64,000 bases of DNA from Blastococcus sp. URHD0036 (lineage in GTDB: Bacteria; Actinomycetota; Actinomycetes; Mycobacteriales; Geodermatophilaceae): positions 248,001 through 312,000 of the forward strand of contig NZ_JNIK01000021.1 in assembly GCF_000701365.1 (NCBI RefSeq). Reading direction: 5' to 3'. Shown here in pieces: positions 50,669-60,030 of this stretch. Below the pieces are notes generated by a model. That model saw only the letters and a program-made list of their open reading frames with translations, was not told where the DNA came from and ran no database searches. The position numbers and the translations under genes are program-made. Numbering within the stretch: the first letter of the stretch is position 1; each line of letters starts with the position of its first letter.

Positions 50669-51394
50669 GTGTCGTCCACCCCTGCTCCGCAGACCCCGCG
50701 CAAGCGTCGCGCGCGCGGGTCGATCAGTGCTGCGGAGATCCTCGCGGGCGCCTACGACCTCGCGTCCGAGGAATCGCTCGAGGCGCTGAGCATGCCGCGC
50801 CTCGCGCAACGGCTCGACGTCGGCGTGACCAGCATCTACTGGTACTTCCGGAGCAAGGACGAGCTCCTGGACACCCTCGCCGAGCGCGCCATGGCGGAGT
50901 TCGACCGGCGCATCGACATCCCCGAGGACCTGCCGTGGGACGAGTACCTGCGCCGGTACTTCCGGTCGCAGCGGCGGATGTTCCGCGAGCACGAGCTGCT
51001 CTGCGACCTGATCGTCCTGCGCAGCTCGGGCACCCCGGAGGCCAACCGGCTCTCGGCCGAGCGGATCGACCGGGTGCTGCAGCTGCTGGTCACGGCCGGG
51101 TTCCCGCCCGACGTGGCGATGAACGCCTACGCCGCCCTCTCGGTCTTCACGCGGGGCTCGGCGGCCCTGGCCCGGATCGCCGACGACGGCGCAGCCGAGC
51201 CCGAGCTCCCCGCCGGTCCGTTCGAGGAGACCCCCCGGCTGCGGGTGCTCGGCCAGCTGGACCGACCGCAGCTACTGGCGATGACCGGCGACGAGGAGTT
51301 CGAGTTCGGCCTCGAGAACACCCTGCGCGGGCTGCGGGCCCACCTGCAGGAGCTGCAGGCCGGCCAGCCCCGCCCCCGGGTCGCCGCCCGCTGA
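50669..51394 (+). CDS. TetR-family regulator
   Basis: 241 residues. N-terminal HTH at 22-67 (AEILAGAYDLASEESLEA, then RLAQRLDVGVTSIYWYFRSKDELL). The long C-terminal domain of about 170 residues could bind an acyl-CoA. GTG start with GGAAGGAGG upstream. The acyl-CoA thioesterase gene follows 55 bases later. Confidence 0.88.
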   Translation: MSSTPAPQTPRKRRARGSISAAEILAGAYDLASEESLEALSMPRLAQRLDVGVTSIYWYFRSKDELLDTLAERAMAEFDRRIDIPEDLPWDEYLRRYFRSQRRMFREHELLCDLIVLRSSGTPEANRLSAERIDRVLQLLVTAGFPPDVAMNAYAALSVFTRGSAALARIADDGAAEPELPAGPFEETPRLRVLGQLDRPQLLAMTGDEEFEFGLENTLRGLRAHLQELQAGQPRPRVAAR

Positions 51395-51448
51395 TCCCGC
51401 GGCGCCCCGCCCGGGGCGCCCCTGGCGGGCGCCTGGTAGGTGTGTCGG

Positions 51449-52279
51449 GTGACCGACATCCTCGACGTGCTGACCGTGGAGCGGCTCGACGCCGACCTCT
51501 ACCGCGGGCATCCGGTGCCCACCCGCATGGCCCGGACCTTCGGCGGCCAGGTGGCCGGCCAGTCGATGATGGCCGCCGTGGCCACCGTGGACCCGGCCCA
51601 GCAGGTGCACTCGCTGCACGGCTACTTCATCCGCCCCGGGCGGCCGGCCGAGCCGATCCTGCTGCTGGTCGACCGGGTGCGCACGGGGCGCGGCTTCAGC
51701 ACCCGCCGGGTCAGCGCCGTCCAGGACGGCGAGACGATCTTCACGATGTCGGCGTCCTTCCACGCCGGCGACGACGGTCCCGAGCACCAGGAGCTCGCGC
51801 CTCCCGTGCCGCGGCCGGAGGAGGTCCCGCAGGGCGATCCGCTGGACGGGCACTTCGCTGCGGAGTGGCCGAACTGGGACGCCGTGTGGGTGCCCGAGCC
51901 GGAGGGCGAGCGGATCGAGGGGCGGCCCCGGCAGCTGCTCTGGGTGCGCTACCGGCACCGGCTGCCCGACGACCCCGCGGTCCACGTCGGCGCCCTGACC
52001 TACCTCAGCGACATGCACCTGCTCGGGACGTCGATGCAGCTGCACGGCCGGGCGATGGACCTGCAGTTCGCATCGCTGGACCACGCGCTGTGGTTCCACC
52101 GCCCGTTCCGCGCCGACGAGTGGCTGCTGTACGACCAGATCTCGCCGTCGGCCGCGCACGGCCGCAGTTACAACCGCGGGCAGATCACCGACCTGAGGGG
52201 CCGGCTGGTCGCCAGCGTCGTCCAGGAGGGGCTCATGCGCACCCCACGGACGGGACAGCCCCCGGCGCCTCCCGCCTGA
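51449..52279 (+). CDS. Acyl-CoA thioesterase II (TesB family)
   Basis: 276 residues, double hot-dog fold. TRMARTFGGQVAGQSMMAA and LHGYFIRPGRPAEPILL mark the first half, LTYLSDMHLLGTSM and LDHALWFHRPFRADEWLLYDQ the second, the latter with the catalytic Asp. It releases free acid and CoA. GTG start after the TetR stop; likely co-transcribed with it. Confidence 0.9.
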   Translation: MTDILDVLTVERLDADLYRGHPVPTRMARTFGGQVAGQSMMAAVATVDPAQQVHSLHGYFIRPGRPAEPILLLVDRVRTGRGFSTRRVSAVQDGETIFTMSASFHAGDDGPEHQELAPPVPRPEEVPQGDPLDGHFAAEWPNWDAVWVPEPEGERIEGRPRQLLWVRYRHRLPDDPAVHVGALTYLSDMHLLGTSMQLHGRAMDLQFASLDHALWFHRPFRADEWLLYDQISPSAAHGRSYNRGQITDLRGRLVASVVQEGLMRTPRTGQPPAPPA

Positions 52280-52296
52280 GCGGGGGCACCGGGGGC
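52259..52296. terminator. Terminator-like hairpin overlapping the thioesterase stop
   Basis: Arms GCCCCCGG/CCGGGGGC with an inner CCCGC/GCGGG pairing, between convergent genes. Confidence 0.45.
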
Positions 52297-52319
52297 TGCC
52301 GCGGAGCCGTGCGTCGGGG

Positions 52320-53489
52320 TCAGACCTCGATGAGCACCGCGCCGGACATGCCGCCGCCGGCGCACATGGTGGCGATGCCGTAGCCGCCACCGAGGCGGCG
52401 CAGGTCGTTCACCAGCGTGGTCAGCATCCGGGCGCCCGACGCGGAGATCGGGTGGCCGAGGCTGCAGCCGCTGCCGTGGATGTTGACCTTCTCCTCGTCG
52501 ATGCCGAGCAGCTTGCAGGCCGCGACCGGCACCGAGGCGAAGGCCTCGTTGATCTCCCAGATCGCGATGTCGGAGACCGACAGCCCCGCGCGCTCGAGCA
52601 CCTTCGGGATGCCGTCGAGCGGCGCCATGCCGGTCCGGCGCGGGTTGGTGCCCGTCGCCGCCCAGGCCTTCACCGTGCCGAGGACCGGGAGACCCTCGCT
52701 GCGGGCCAGCTCGTCGCTGGCGATCGTGAGCGCGGCGGCGGCGTCGTTGACGCCGCTGGCGTTGCCGGCGGTGATCGAGAAGCCCTCGATCTCCGGGTGC
52801 AGCACCTTCAGCGCGGCCAGCTTCTCCATCGTCGTGCCGCGGCGCGGGTGCTCGTCGACGGAGAAGTCGACGTAGCTGCCGTCCTTCTGCAGGGCCTTGA
52901 TCGGCACGATCTCCTCGACGAGGAGGCCCGCGTCGATGGCCGCGACGGCACGCTGGTGAGAGCGCAGCGCCCAGGCGTCCATGTCCTCACGGGTGAGGCC
53001 GGCCTCCTGCGCGGTGTTCCAGCCGACCGTGATCGACATGTCCTTGCTGGGGGCGTCCGGCGCGTCCTTGTGGATCGGCGGGAACCAGTCCACGACGTCC
53101 TCCGTGCCGGGCGCACGGCGGGAGAAGCGCGGCGACAGCGACGACGCCTGGACACCGCCGGCCACGATCGCGCGGTCCATGCCGGAGCGGATGGAGCCGG
53201 CCGCGATGGCGACGGAGGTCAGGCTGCCGGCGCAGTGCCGGTTGATCGCCAGGCCGGGCACGTGGTCCAGGCCCGCCTCGATGGCGACGTAGCGGGCCAC
53301 CGCGCCACCGCCGTACAGCGACTCGGCCAGGATGACGTCGTCGACCAACTGGGGGTCGATGCCGGCGCGCTCCAGGTTGGCGGTGAGGACGACCTGCGCC
53401 ATCTCCTCCGCCGTGGTGTCGGCGAGGGTGCCCTTGCGGGCCGTCCCGATCGCGGTTCGGGCGGCACTGACGATGACGGCCTCGGGCAT
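52320..53489 (-). CDS. Acetyl-CoA acetyltransferase-type thiolase (second)
   Basis: 389 residues. Cys86 (RHCAGSL), His346 (GHPISASG) and Cys376 (MCAGGGMSG) form the active site, with NEAFASVP. It differs from the thiolase at 46973 in most loops. ATG start. A -35/-10 promoter lies at 53557-53585 on the minus strand. Confidence 0.92.
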   Translation of the reverse strand: MPEAVIVSAARTAIGTARKGTLADTTAEEMAQVVLTANLERAGIDPQLVDDVILAESLYGGGAVARYVAIEAGLDHVPGLAINRHCAGSLTSVAIAAGSIRSGMDRAIVAGGVQASSLSPRFSRRAPGTEDVVDWFPPIHKDAPDAPSKDMSITVGWNTAQEAGLTREDMDAWALRSHQRAVAAIDAGLLVEEIVPIKALQKDGSYVDFSVDEHPRRGTTMEKLAALKVLHPEIEGFSITAGNASGVNDAAAALTIASDELARSEGLPVLGTVKAWAATGTNPRRTGMAPLDGIPKVLERAGLSVSDIAIWEINEAFASVPVAACKLLGIDEEKVNIHGSGCSLGHPISASGARMLTTLVNDLRRLGGGYGIATMCAGGGMSGAVLIEV

Positions 53490-53556
53490 GGGGAACCTCG
53501 ATGTGCTCAGGGAACAGGTCGGTTGGGGACCGGAGACGTCCCGGAGCCCATCTCGC

Positions 53557-53585
53557 AATGTAGAACGGCTTACGGTACGCAACAA
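53557..53585 (-). promoter_or_regulatory. Promoter of the second thiolase
   Basis: Minus-strand -35 TTGTTG (53585-53580), 17-base spacer, -10 TACATT (53562-53557). Confidence 0.5.
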
Positions 53586-53657
53586 GGAGGGAGCTCCGAC
53601 GGCCTCTCCCGGCGCTCGAGCACCACCCCCCGTCACCGTCGACCCGAGGGAGCCGAG

Positions 53658-54761
53658 ATGCAGGCCAGCGACCCCGTCGGGCTGCCCGCCGGAGCTCCGA
53701 CGCTGCGGGCCGCCGACCTCGCCGCGATGCCCCCGCCTCCCCTGCTGCTCGACGGCACGGGCCGGCCGGTCGACCCCCTGCTGGTGGTGGACGCGCGGGA
53801 GTTCGCCGCGCTGCCGCCGGCAGATCGCCGCCGGGCGATCACGGCACTGCGCGGCAGCCGGCGCTGCACCGTGGCGGTCGCACCCGGTCCGGAGCGGGTG
53901 CCCGGCGAGCTGGCCCAGGCCGTCGACCTCGGGCTCACCGCCACACCCGAGGCGGCCGACGCCCGCACGGTCGCCGTCCCCGACCTCGAGGCGGCGCTCG
54001 CCTCGCTCACCGAGCGGTTCACGGCCACCCCGCTGGCGGCCCTGAGCTACGTCTGGCTGCTCCGGCAGAGCGCCGGGCTGCCGGTGCCGGCCGCGCTGAC
54101 CGCGGAGTCGGCCGCGTACTCCACGCTGCTGGCCGGGCCGGAGTTCGCCGCCTGGCTCGCCGCGCGCGGCCCGGCGCGGGAGCCCGACGACCGCACGCAC
54201 CGGGTGGTGTCGCACCGGGTGGGCGACGTCCTGCACCTGCGGCTGGACCGGCCGGCCCGCCGCAACGCCGTCGACGCCGCCATGCGCGACGCCCTGCTGG
54301 CCGCGCTCGCGCCGGCGGAGTGGGACCCGAACCTGCTGGTGGAGATCACCGGCGCGGGGCCGGCGTTCTCCGCCGGCGGGGACCTCGACGAGTTCGGCTC
54401 GGCGCCGGACCCCGCGCGGGCCCACGTGGTCCGGCTGGGTGCCAGCGTCGCCGAGTCGGTGCACCGGGTGCGCGACCGCGTGACGGTGCGCGTGCACGGC
54501 ACCTGCCTGGGCGCGGGGTTCGAGCTGCCGTGCTTCGCCGGCCGGGTGCTGGCCGCGCCCGACACCCTCCTGGGGCTGCCGGAGCTCGCGATGGGGCTGA
54601 TCCCCGGCGCCGGCGGGACGGTGAGCATCGTGCGCCGCGCCGGCCGGTGGCGGGCGGCGTGGCTGGGGCTGACCGGCACGCGGGTGGACGCCGCCACGGC
54701 GCGCGCCTGGGGCCTGGTCGACGAGGTGCTCGACCCCGCGCCGGTGCCCGCCGGCTCCTGA
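53658..54761 (+). CDS. Enoyl-CoA hydratase/isomerase with long N-terminal extension
   Basis: 367 residues. The crotonase fold starts only at about residue 185 (VSHRVGDVLHLRLDRPARRNAVD), with FSAGGDLDEFGS, VHGTCLGAGFELPCF and GLPELAMGLIPGAGGT, the last Glu being a usual catalytic residue. The N-terminal 180 residues are an unrecognised alpha/beta region. ATG start with GAGGGAG upstream. Confidence 0.82.
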   Translation: MQASDPVGLPAGAPTLRAADLAAMPPPPLLLDGTGRPVDPLLVVDAREFAALPPADRRRAITALRGSRRCTVAVAPGPERVPGELAQAVDLGLTATPEAADARTVAVPDLEAALASLTERFTATPLAALSYVWLLRQSAGLPVPAALTAESAAYSTLLAGPEFAAWLAARGPAREPDDRTHRVVSHRVGDVLHLRLDRPARRNAVDAAMRDALLAALAPAEWDPNLLVEITGAGPAFSAGGDLDEFGSAPDPARAHVVRLGASVAESVHRVRDRVTVRVHGTCLGAGFELPCFAGRVLAAPDTLLGLPELAMGLIPGAGGTVSIVRRAGRWRAAWLGLTGTRVDAATARAWGLVDEVLDPAPVPAGS

Positions 54762-54772
54762 GGGACGACGAC

Positions 54773-54802
54773 GGCGGGACCCCGGAGACCCGGGATCCCG
54801 CC
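54773..54802. terminator. Terminator between crotonase and MftD-like genes
   Basis: 13-base arms (GGCGGGACCCCGG with a G-U pair) around AGA, between convergent genes. Confidence 0.7.
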
Positions 54803-54825
54803 GCCACGTTCCTGCGCGTCGGACC

Positions 54826-56073
54826 TCAGCGCGGGGAGGCCTTCTCCCTCTGCCGGGCCCGGCCGGACGGCGTGCCGGCGGAGGCCCCGCCCGGGGTCTC
54901 CTCGCCGAGGTGCCGCTCGAACCCGTCGGGGATCACCAGGTCGTCGCGGGAGAGCTCGGTGATCGAGGGGTGACCCAGGCCGATCAGCGCCGACCCCAGG
55001 CCGTCGCGGAGCAGGTCCAGCACGTTCTCCACGCCGGCCTGCCCGTTGGCCGCGAGACCCCACAGGTAGGCGCGGCCGATCATGACCGCCCGCGCGCCCA
55101 GGGCGAGGGCCTTGGCGACGTCGGAGCCGCGCCGGATGCCGCCGTCGAGCAGCACCTCGATCTGGTCACCGACGGCGTCGGCGACGGCCGGCAGGGCCCG
55201 GATCGAGGCCGGGGTCCCGTCGAGGTTGTTGCCGCCGTGGTTGGACACCGAGATGGCCGTGGCACCGGCGTCGATGGCGCGCTTGGCGTCGTCGACCCGC
55301 ATGACGCCCTTGAGCATGAACGGCGCCTCGGGCCACAGGCTGCGCAGCCAGGCGACGTCGTCCCAGGTCGGCATGGGCGACTGCATCCACTGGCCGTAGG
55401 CCTCGAAGAACGTCGGCGCCTTGTCCCCGGGGTGGGCGACCATGTTCGGGACGGTGAGGTCCGGGATGGCGCCGGTCTTGGCGAAGTCCCACAGCCAGGC
55501 GGGCTTGAGCGCGACCTGCGGGGCGTAGCGGCGCATCGCCTCGAAGTTGATCCGCTCGGGGATGAACGGGCTGCCCCAGTCGCGGCCGTAGGAGAACGAC
55601 CAGTCGAGGGTGGCGATCAGGCCCGCCGCGCCGGCCCGCTTGGCCCGCTCGACCTTGGCCTCCATGACGTCGCGGTCACCGACCCAGTAGAGCTGGAAGA
55701 AGGTCTTAGGGTTGGCCTCGATGACCTCCTCCATCGGCTTGCTGGCCATGGAGGACAGCCCCATGGCCGTGCCCCGTGCCGCGGCCGCGCGGGCCACGGC
55801 GACCTCGCCGTCGGGGTTCACCGCCTGCACACCGGTCGGGCTGATGATCACCGGCAGCGAGATCTCCTGCCCCATCACCGTGGTGGCCATCTGCTTGCTG
55901 TTGGCCAGCCCGGCGGTGTGCGGGGCGAAGCCGAGCTCGTCGAACGCCGTCAGGTTGTCCGCGGAGGTCAGGCCCTTCTCCGACCCGGCGACCAGCGCGC
56001 CGTAGACGCCCTTGGGCAGCCGGCGCTTCGCCCGCCGCTGGGCTTCCGCCACCGTCTCGAACCACTTGCCCAC
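54826..56073 (-). CDS. mftD: MftD, mycofactocin system FMN dehydrogenase
   Basis: 415 residues. WFETVAEAQRRAKRRLPKGV, GALVAGSEKGLTSADN and AFDELGFAPH at the start, and MGQEISLPVIISPTGVQAV, are near-identical to known MftD (for example Rv0694). SNHGGNNLDGTPASIRALP and LLDGGIRRGSDVAKAL give the FMN and catalytic His sites. MftD oxidatively deaminates the Val-Tyr-derived precursor of the redox cofactor mycofactocin. GTG start with GAGGG upstream. The other mft genes (A, B, C, E, F) are not adjacent, so it is an isolated copy. Confidence 0.9.
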   Translation of the reverse strand: MGKWFETVAEAQRRAKRRLPKGVYGALVAGSEKGLTSADNLTAFDELGFAPHTAGLANSKQMATTVMGQEISLPVIISPTGVQAVNPDGEVAVARAAAARGTAMGLSSMASKPMEEVIEANPKTFFQLYWVGDRDVMEAKVERAKRAGAAGLIATLDWSFSYGRDWGSPFIPERINFEAMRRYAPQVALKPAWLWDFAKTGAIPDLTVPNMVAHPGDKAPTFFEAYGQWMQSPMPTWDDVAWLRSLWPEAPFMLKGVMRVDDAKRAIDAGATAISVSNHGGNNLDGTPASIRALPAVADAVGDQIEVLLDGGIRRGSDVAKALALGARAVMIGRAYLWGLAANGQAGVENVLDLLRDGLGSALIGLGHPSITELSRDDLVIPDGFERHLGEETPGGASAGTPSGRARQREKASPR

Positions 56074-56266
56074 TGCGCACCCCTCGTCGGTCGGTCCGAC
56101 CTCTCCCGGTCGGATGGCACTGAGTGTCACGGTAGAGACGTGGACCCGCCGCGTCCAGAGCAGGAGGTGACGCGCGCCTCCTCCGAGGGGCCGTCGCCGT
56201 CCCTCCCGCGCGCGATCACTAGCGTCCGCACCACGCCAGCCACCGAGCCGCACCGGGAGGAACGCC

Positions 56267-57493
56267 GTGTCCGACCCCGTGCGCGACTGGGCCGGGAGCG
56301 GGGTCGTGGCCCTCACCGGCTCCCCCGACGGCCCACCGCTCCTCCCGCCCGGACGGGCGGCGACGGTGGCCCGGGAGCTCACCGACCGCATCGCGGCGAC
56401 CACGGCCGGCACCGCGCACCCGGTGGTCCTCGACGGCGCGCGGCTGCTGTCCGAGCGGGCGGCGCTGACCGGGGCCCGGCGGGCCGGGCAGGTGTCCGCG
56501 GGCGGCAGCTGCCGGCTGCTGCCCACCCTCGACGGATGGGCCGCCGTCTCCTGCGCCCGCCCCGGCGACCCGCTCCTGCTCGGGGCCCTCGTCGGGCAGC
56601 CCCTTCCCGCCGACCCCTGGCCCGCGGTCGCCGCGTGGGTGCGGGAGCGGCCGGGCGCCGAGCTGGCCGAGCGCGCCGAACTGCTCGGCGTGGCGGCCAC
56701 CCCGGTGCGCACGGCGCCTGCGGCCCCCGCCCCGCTCCCCAGGCATCCGCCGCGGCCGGTCGAGGGCCTGCTCGTCGTCGACTTCAGCGCGCTGTGGGCC
56801 GGCCCGCTGGCCGCCTCGCTGCTCGGGCTCGCCGGTGCCCGGGTGGTGAAGGTCGAGGTGCCCGACCGGCTCGACGGCGCCCGACGCGGGAGCGCGGAGT
56901 TCTACCGGCTGCTGCACGCCGGTCACCGCGCGGTGCTGCTCGATCCCGCGACGGCGCGCGGGCGCGCGGCGATGGCGGCTCTCGTCGCCGTCGCCGACGT
57001 CGTGATCGAGGGGTCCCGGCCGCGCGCCCTGGCCGGCTTCGGCCTGGACGCCGACGCCGCCGTGGCCGCGGGCACCACCTGGGTGTCGCTGACCGCGGCC
57101 GGGCGGGCCTCCGGCCGGATCGGGTTCGGCGACGACGTCGCGGCCGGCGCCGGACTGGTGGCCCGCGCAGCCGACGGGTCTCCGGTGTTCGTCGGGGACG
57201 CGATCGCCGACCCGCTGACCGGCCTCACCGCCGCCGCACTGGCGATGACCGCCCCGGCGGACGGCTCCGGGGTCCTGTGGGACGTCGCGATGGCCGACGT
57301 CGTGGCCGCGACCCTGGCGGACCTCCCGGCCGGCCCCTCCGCCGCGGCCCGCCGGGACGGCGACGCCTGGGTGCTCGACACCGCCCACGGCGTCGTCCCG
57401 GTCGAGCCCCCGCAGTTGCGCACGGTCGAGGGGCAGGCGCCCGAGCCGGGAGCCGACACCGCGGCGGTCCTCGCCGAGCTGGGCATCGCGTGA
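56267..57493 (+). CDS. CaiB-type CoA-transferase with apparently permuted halves
   Basis: 408 residues. The N-terminal 155 residues resemble the usual middle and C-terminal parts of type III CoA-transferases (WAGSGVVALTGSPDGPPLLPP, LLPTLDGWAAVS, RAELLGVAATPV), whereas the usual N-terminus (GLLVVDFSALWAGPLAASLLGLAGARVVKVE) starts only at about residue 167. The order therefore looks circularly permuted or is a fragment of a double protein. The known catalytic Asp is not clear. GTG start. It precedes the amidohydrolase with a GTGA overlap. Confidence 0.75.
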   Translation: MSDPVRDWAGSGVVALTGSPDGPPLLPPGRAATVARELTDRIAATTAGTAHPVVLDGARLLSERAALTGARRAGQVSAGGSCRLLPTLDGWAAVSCARPGDPLLLGALVGQPLPADPWPAVAAWVRERPGAELAERAELLGVAATPVRTAPAAPAPLPRHPPRPVEGLLVVDFSALWAGPLAASLLGLAGARVVKVEVPDRLDGARRGSAEFYRLLHAGHRAVLLDPATARGRAAMAALVAVADVVIEGSRPRALAGFGLDADAAVAAGTTWVSLTAAGRASGRIGFGDDVAAGAGLVARAADGSPVFVGDAIADPLTGLTAAALAMTAPADGSGVLWDVAMADVVAATLADLPAGPSAAARRDGDAWVLDTAHGVVPVEPPQLRTVEGQAPEPGADTAAVLAELGIA

Positions 57494-58887
57494 GCGGGTT
57501 GCTGGTCCGCGCCGCGACGCTGCTGGACGGGCGGCGGGTCGACGTCCGGGTCCGCGGCGACCGGGTCGTCGAGGTGGGCCCGCACCTGGACCGCGACGGC
57601 GAGGAGGTGCTCGACGGCCGCGGCGGCACCCTGCTGCCCGGCCTCGTCGACCACCACCTGCACCTGCACGCCCTCGCCGCGGCCGAGCTCTCCGTGAGAT
57701 GCGGCCCGCCCGCCGTGACCACCGCGGCGGAGCTCCGCCGGGCGCTGACCGCGGCACCCACGGGCGGCGACGGCTGGGTCCGGGGCACCGGCTACGCCGA
57801 GTCGGTCGCCGGGGACCTGGACGCCGCCGCGCTGGACCGGCTGCATGCCGCCCGGCCCGTCCGGGTGCAGCACCGCAGCGGCGCGCTCTGGACGGTCAAC
57901 TCCGCCGGCACCGCGCTCCTCGACCTCGCCGGCGCGCCCCACCCCGGGGTCGAGCGGGACGCCGACGGCCGGCCGACCGGCCGGCTGTGGCGGGCCGACG
58001 ACTGGCTGCGCAGCCGGCTCGGCGGCAGCGGCCTCCCCGACCTGGCCGGGATCGGGCGGCGGCTGACCCGGCTCGGCATCACCGCCGTCACCGACGCGAC
58101 ACCCGACCTGACACCGGCCGCCGTCCGCGCGCTCGCCGCCGCGCGCGCGGCCGGCGACCTCCCGCAGGCCGTGCACCTGCTCGGGGCGCCGCTGGGCACC
58201 GTCCTCCCGGCGGAGCTGACCGCCGGTCCGCTGAAGATCGTGCTCGCCGACTCCGGGCTCCCCGACCTCGAGGCACTCGTCGAGCGGATCCGCGGCGCAC
58301 ACGCCGCCGGCCGGCCGGTGGCGGTGCACGTGGTGACCCGCGAGGCGCTCGCGCTGCTCCTGGCCGCCCTCGACCTCGCCGGCGGGCTGGTCGGCGACCG
58401 GATCGAGCACGGCGCGCTCGTGCCCGCCGGGATCGTCGCCGACCTCGCCCGCCGGGGCCTGCGGGTGGTCACCCAGCCCGGCTTCCTCGCCGACCGCGGG
58501 GACGACTACCTGCGCGACGTGCCGGCCGCCGACCACGAGGACCTCTACCGCGCCGCCAGCCTGGTCGTCGGCGGGGTGCCCCTCGCCCTCTCCAGCGACG
58601 CCCCCTACGGCCCCCTGGACCCGTGGCGGGTCGTCGCCGCGGCGGTCGACCGGCGCACCCGCAGCGGGGCGGTGGTGGCGCCGGCCGAGCGGCTCGACGC
58701 CGACACCGCGCTCGCGGCCTACCTCGCGCCGACCGGCGACCCCGGCGGGCTCCCGCGGGAGGTCGTCCCCGGCGCCGCGGCCGACCTGGTCCTGCTCGAC
58801 GGCGCTCCCCGCGACGTCCTGGCCGACCCCGCCGCCGGACGGGTGCGGGCCGTGACCGTCGGCGGCCGCCTCGCGCACGCGCGCTGA
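57490..58887 (+). CDS. Amidohydrolase family 3 (YtcJ-like) metal-dependent hydrolase
   Basis: 465 residues. The metal motif is DHHLHLHAL, with further His in HVVTREAL and HGALVPAGI and Asp in SSDAPYGPLDPW. The N-terminal beta-sandwich (LLVRAATLLDGRRVDVRVRGDRVVEVGPHL) and C-terminal return (RAVTVGGRLAHAR) are typical. It hydrolyses an amide, lactone or similar bond. GTG start in a GTGA overlap. Confidence 0.85.
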   Translation: MSGLLVRAATLLDGRRVDVRVRGDRVVEVGPHLDRDGEEVLDGRGGTLLPGLVDHHLHLHALAAAELSVRCGPPAVTTAAELRRALTAAPTGGDGWVRGTGYAESVAGDLDAAALDRLHAARPVRVQHRSGALWTVNSAGTALLDLAGAPHPGVERDADGRPTGRLWRADDWLRSRLGGSGLPDLAGIGRRLTRLGITAVTDATPDLTPAAVRALAAARAAGDLPQAVHLLGAPLGTVLPAELTAGPLKIVLADSGLPDLEALVERIRGAHAAGRPVAVHVVTREALALLLAALDLAGGLVGDRIEHGALVPAGIVADLARRGLRVVTQPGFLADRGDDYLRDVPAADHEDLYRAASLVVGGVPLALSSDAPYGPLDPWRVVAAAVDRRTRSGAVVAPAERLDADTALAAYLAPTGDPGGLPREVVPGAAADLVLLDGAPRDVLADPAAGRVRAVTVGGRLAHAR

Positions 58888-58984
58888 ACCGCGCTCAGTG
58901 GCCCCTGTCTGGGTCGACAGTTCCACATGTATGTTCCGAAGACCTGCAGTCGCCGACGACGGCGACCTCGAGAGGAGCGCGCCC

Positions 58985-59512
58985 GTGAGTGAGCTGGGAC
59001 TGGTCCGGCCGGACATGGCGGCGATCGTCGGGCAGCCGTACGGGGTCACCCACTCCTATCCGGTCTCCGCGTCCGACATCCGCCGGTGGGCCATCGCCGT
59101 GTACTACCCGGAGGCCCCGCCGGCGCACTACCTCGACCCGGATGCCGAGGCCGCCGGCCGGCTCGTCGCCCCGCTGGACATCAGCGTCTTCGCCTGGGCC
59201 GCGGCGCGCACCGAGCCCGACGAGCGGGCGTTCGAGGTCGATGCGAAGTACACCGCGGTCGGCGCGATGGAGCAGAAGCTCGGGGTGCAGCCGCCCGACC
59301 TCTTCCGCGCCCTGAACGGCGGCATGTTCGTCGACTACACCGGCGTCCGCATCCGGCCGGGCGACGTCATCCGCTCCGAGACGGTCATCGCTCAGTACCA
59401 GGAGAAGGAGAGCCGGCTGGGGCGGATGCTGGTGACGGACTTCGCGACCACCTGGACGAACCAGGCCGGGGAGCGGATCAAGACCTCGACCATGTCCCTG
59501 ATCCGCTACTGA
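58985..59512 (+). CDS. FAS1-like MaoC-type dehydratase subunit
   Basis: 175 residues with the FAS1-like dehydratase N-domain pattern (YPVSASDIRRWAIAVYYPEAPPAHYLDP, VDYTGVRIRPGDVIRSET). With the next gene it should form a heterodimeric enoyl-CoA hydratase, as ChsH1/ChsH2 do in steroid breakdown. GTG start with GAGAGGAG upstream. Confidence 0.83.
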   Translation: MSELGLVRPDMAAIVGQPYGVTHSYPVSASDIRRWAIAVYYPEAPPAHYLDPDAEAAGRLVAPLDISVFAWAAARTEPDERAFEVDAKYTAVGAMEQKLGVQPPDLFRALNGGMFVDYTGVRIRPGDVIRSETVIAQYQEKESRLGRMLVTDFATTWTNQAGERIKTSTMSLIRY

Positions 59513-59537
59513 CCCGACGATCGCCCGAGGAGCACCG

Positions 59538-59963
59538 ATGACCGACGTCACCACGCGGGAGTTCGAGGTGGGCGCCACCGTCCCGCCGTTCGTCCGCCAG
59601 GCCGGGCTGCACGCCTGGAACCGCTACGCCGCGGTGAACTACGAGTTCGTCGACATCCACATGGACGACGAGGCCGGCAAGGCCGCCGGGATGCCCGGTG
59701 CCTTCGGCATGGGCAACCTGATCTGGGCGTGGATGCACTGCGCCGTCGAGCAGTGGGTCGGCGAGCGCGGCGTGCTCGAGCACCTCGAGTGCCGCTTCAA
59801 GCAGCCGGCGCTCAAGGGCGACACCATCACGATCACCGGCACCGTCACCGGGCGCACCACCGCCGACGACGGCAGCACCGTGCTCGAGCTGGAGTTGTGG
59901 TCGGAGAACCAGACCGGCACGAAGACCGCGCCCGGCACCGCCCGGGTCCGCCTCGTCGCCTAG
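59538..59963 (+). CDS. MaoC-like hot-dog dehydratase subunit
   Basis: 141 residues: AVNYEFVDIHMDDEAGKAAGMPGAFGMGNLIWAWMH contains the hydratase-motif Asp/His region of the MaoC family. It partners the preceding subunit. ATG with GAGGA upstream; same operon. Confidence 0.83.
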   Translation: MTDVTTREFEVGATVPPFVRQAGLHAWNRYAAVNYEFVDIHMDDEAGKAAGMPGAFGMGNLIWAWMHCAVEQWVGERGVLEHLECRFKQPALKGDTITITGTVTGRTTADDGSTVLELELWSENQTGTKTAPGTARVRLVA

Positions 59964-59977
59964 CCGCCCGGCACGTC

Positions 59978-60015
59978 GAACGGCCCCGGGGCGCGCGAGC
60001 GCCCCGGGGCCGTTC
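59978..60015. terminator. Strong bidirectional terminator
   Basis: Perfect 17-base arms (GAACGGCCCCGGGGCGC) around GCGA, between convergent genes. Confidence 0.9.
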
Positions 60016-60030
60016 TGCGTCGTGCCCGCG

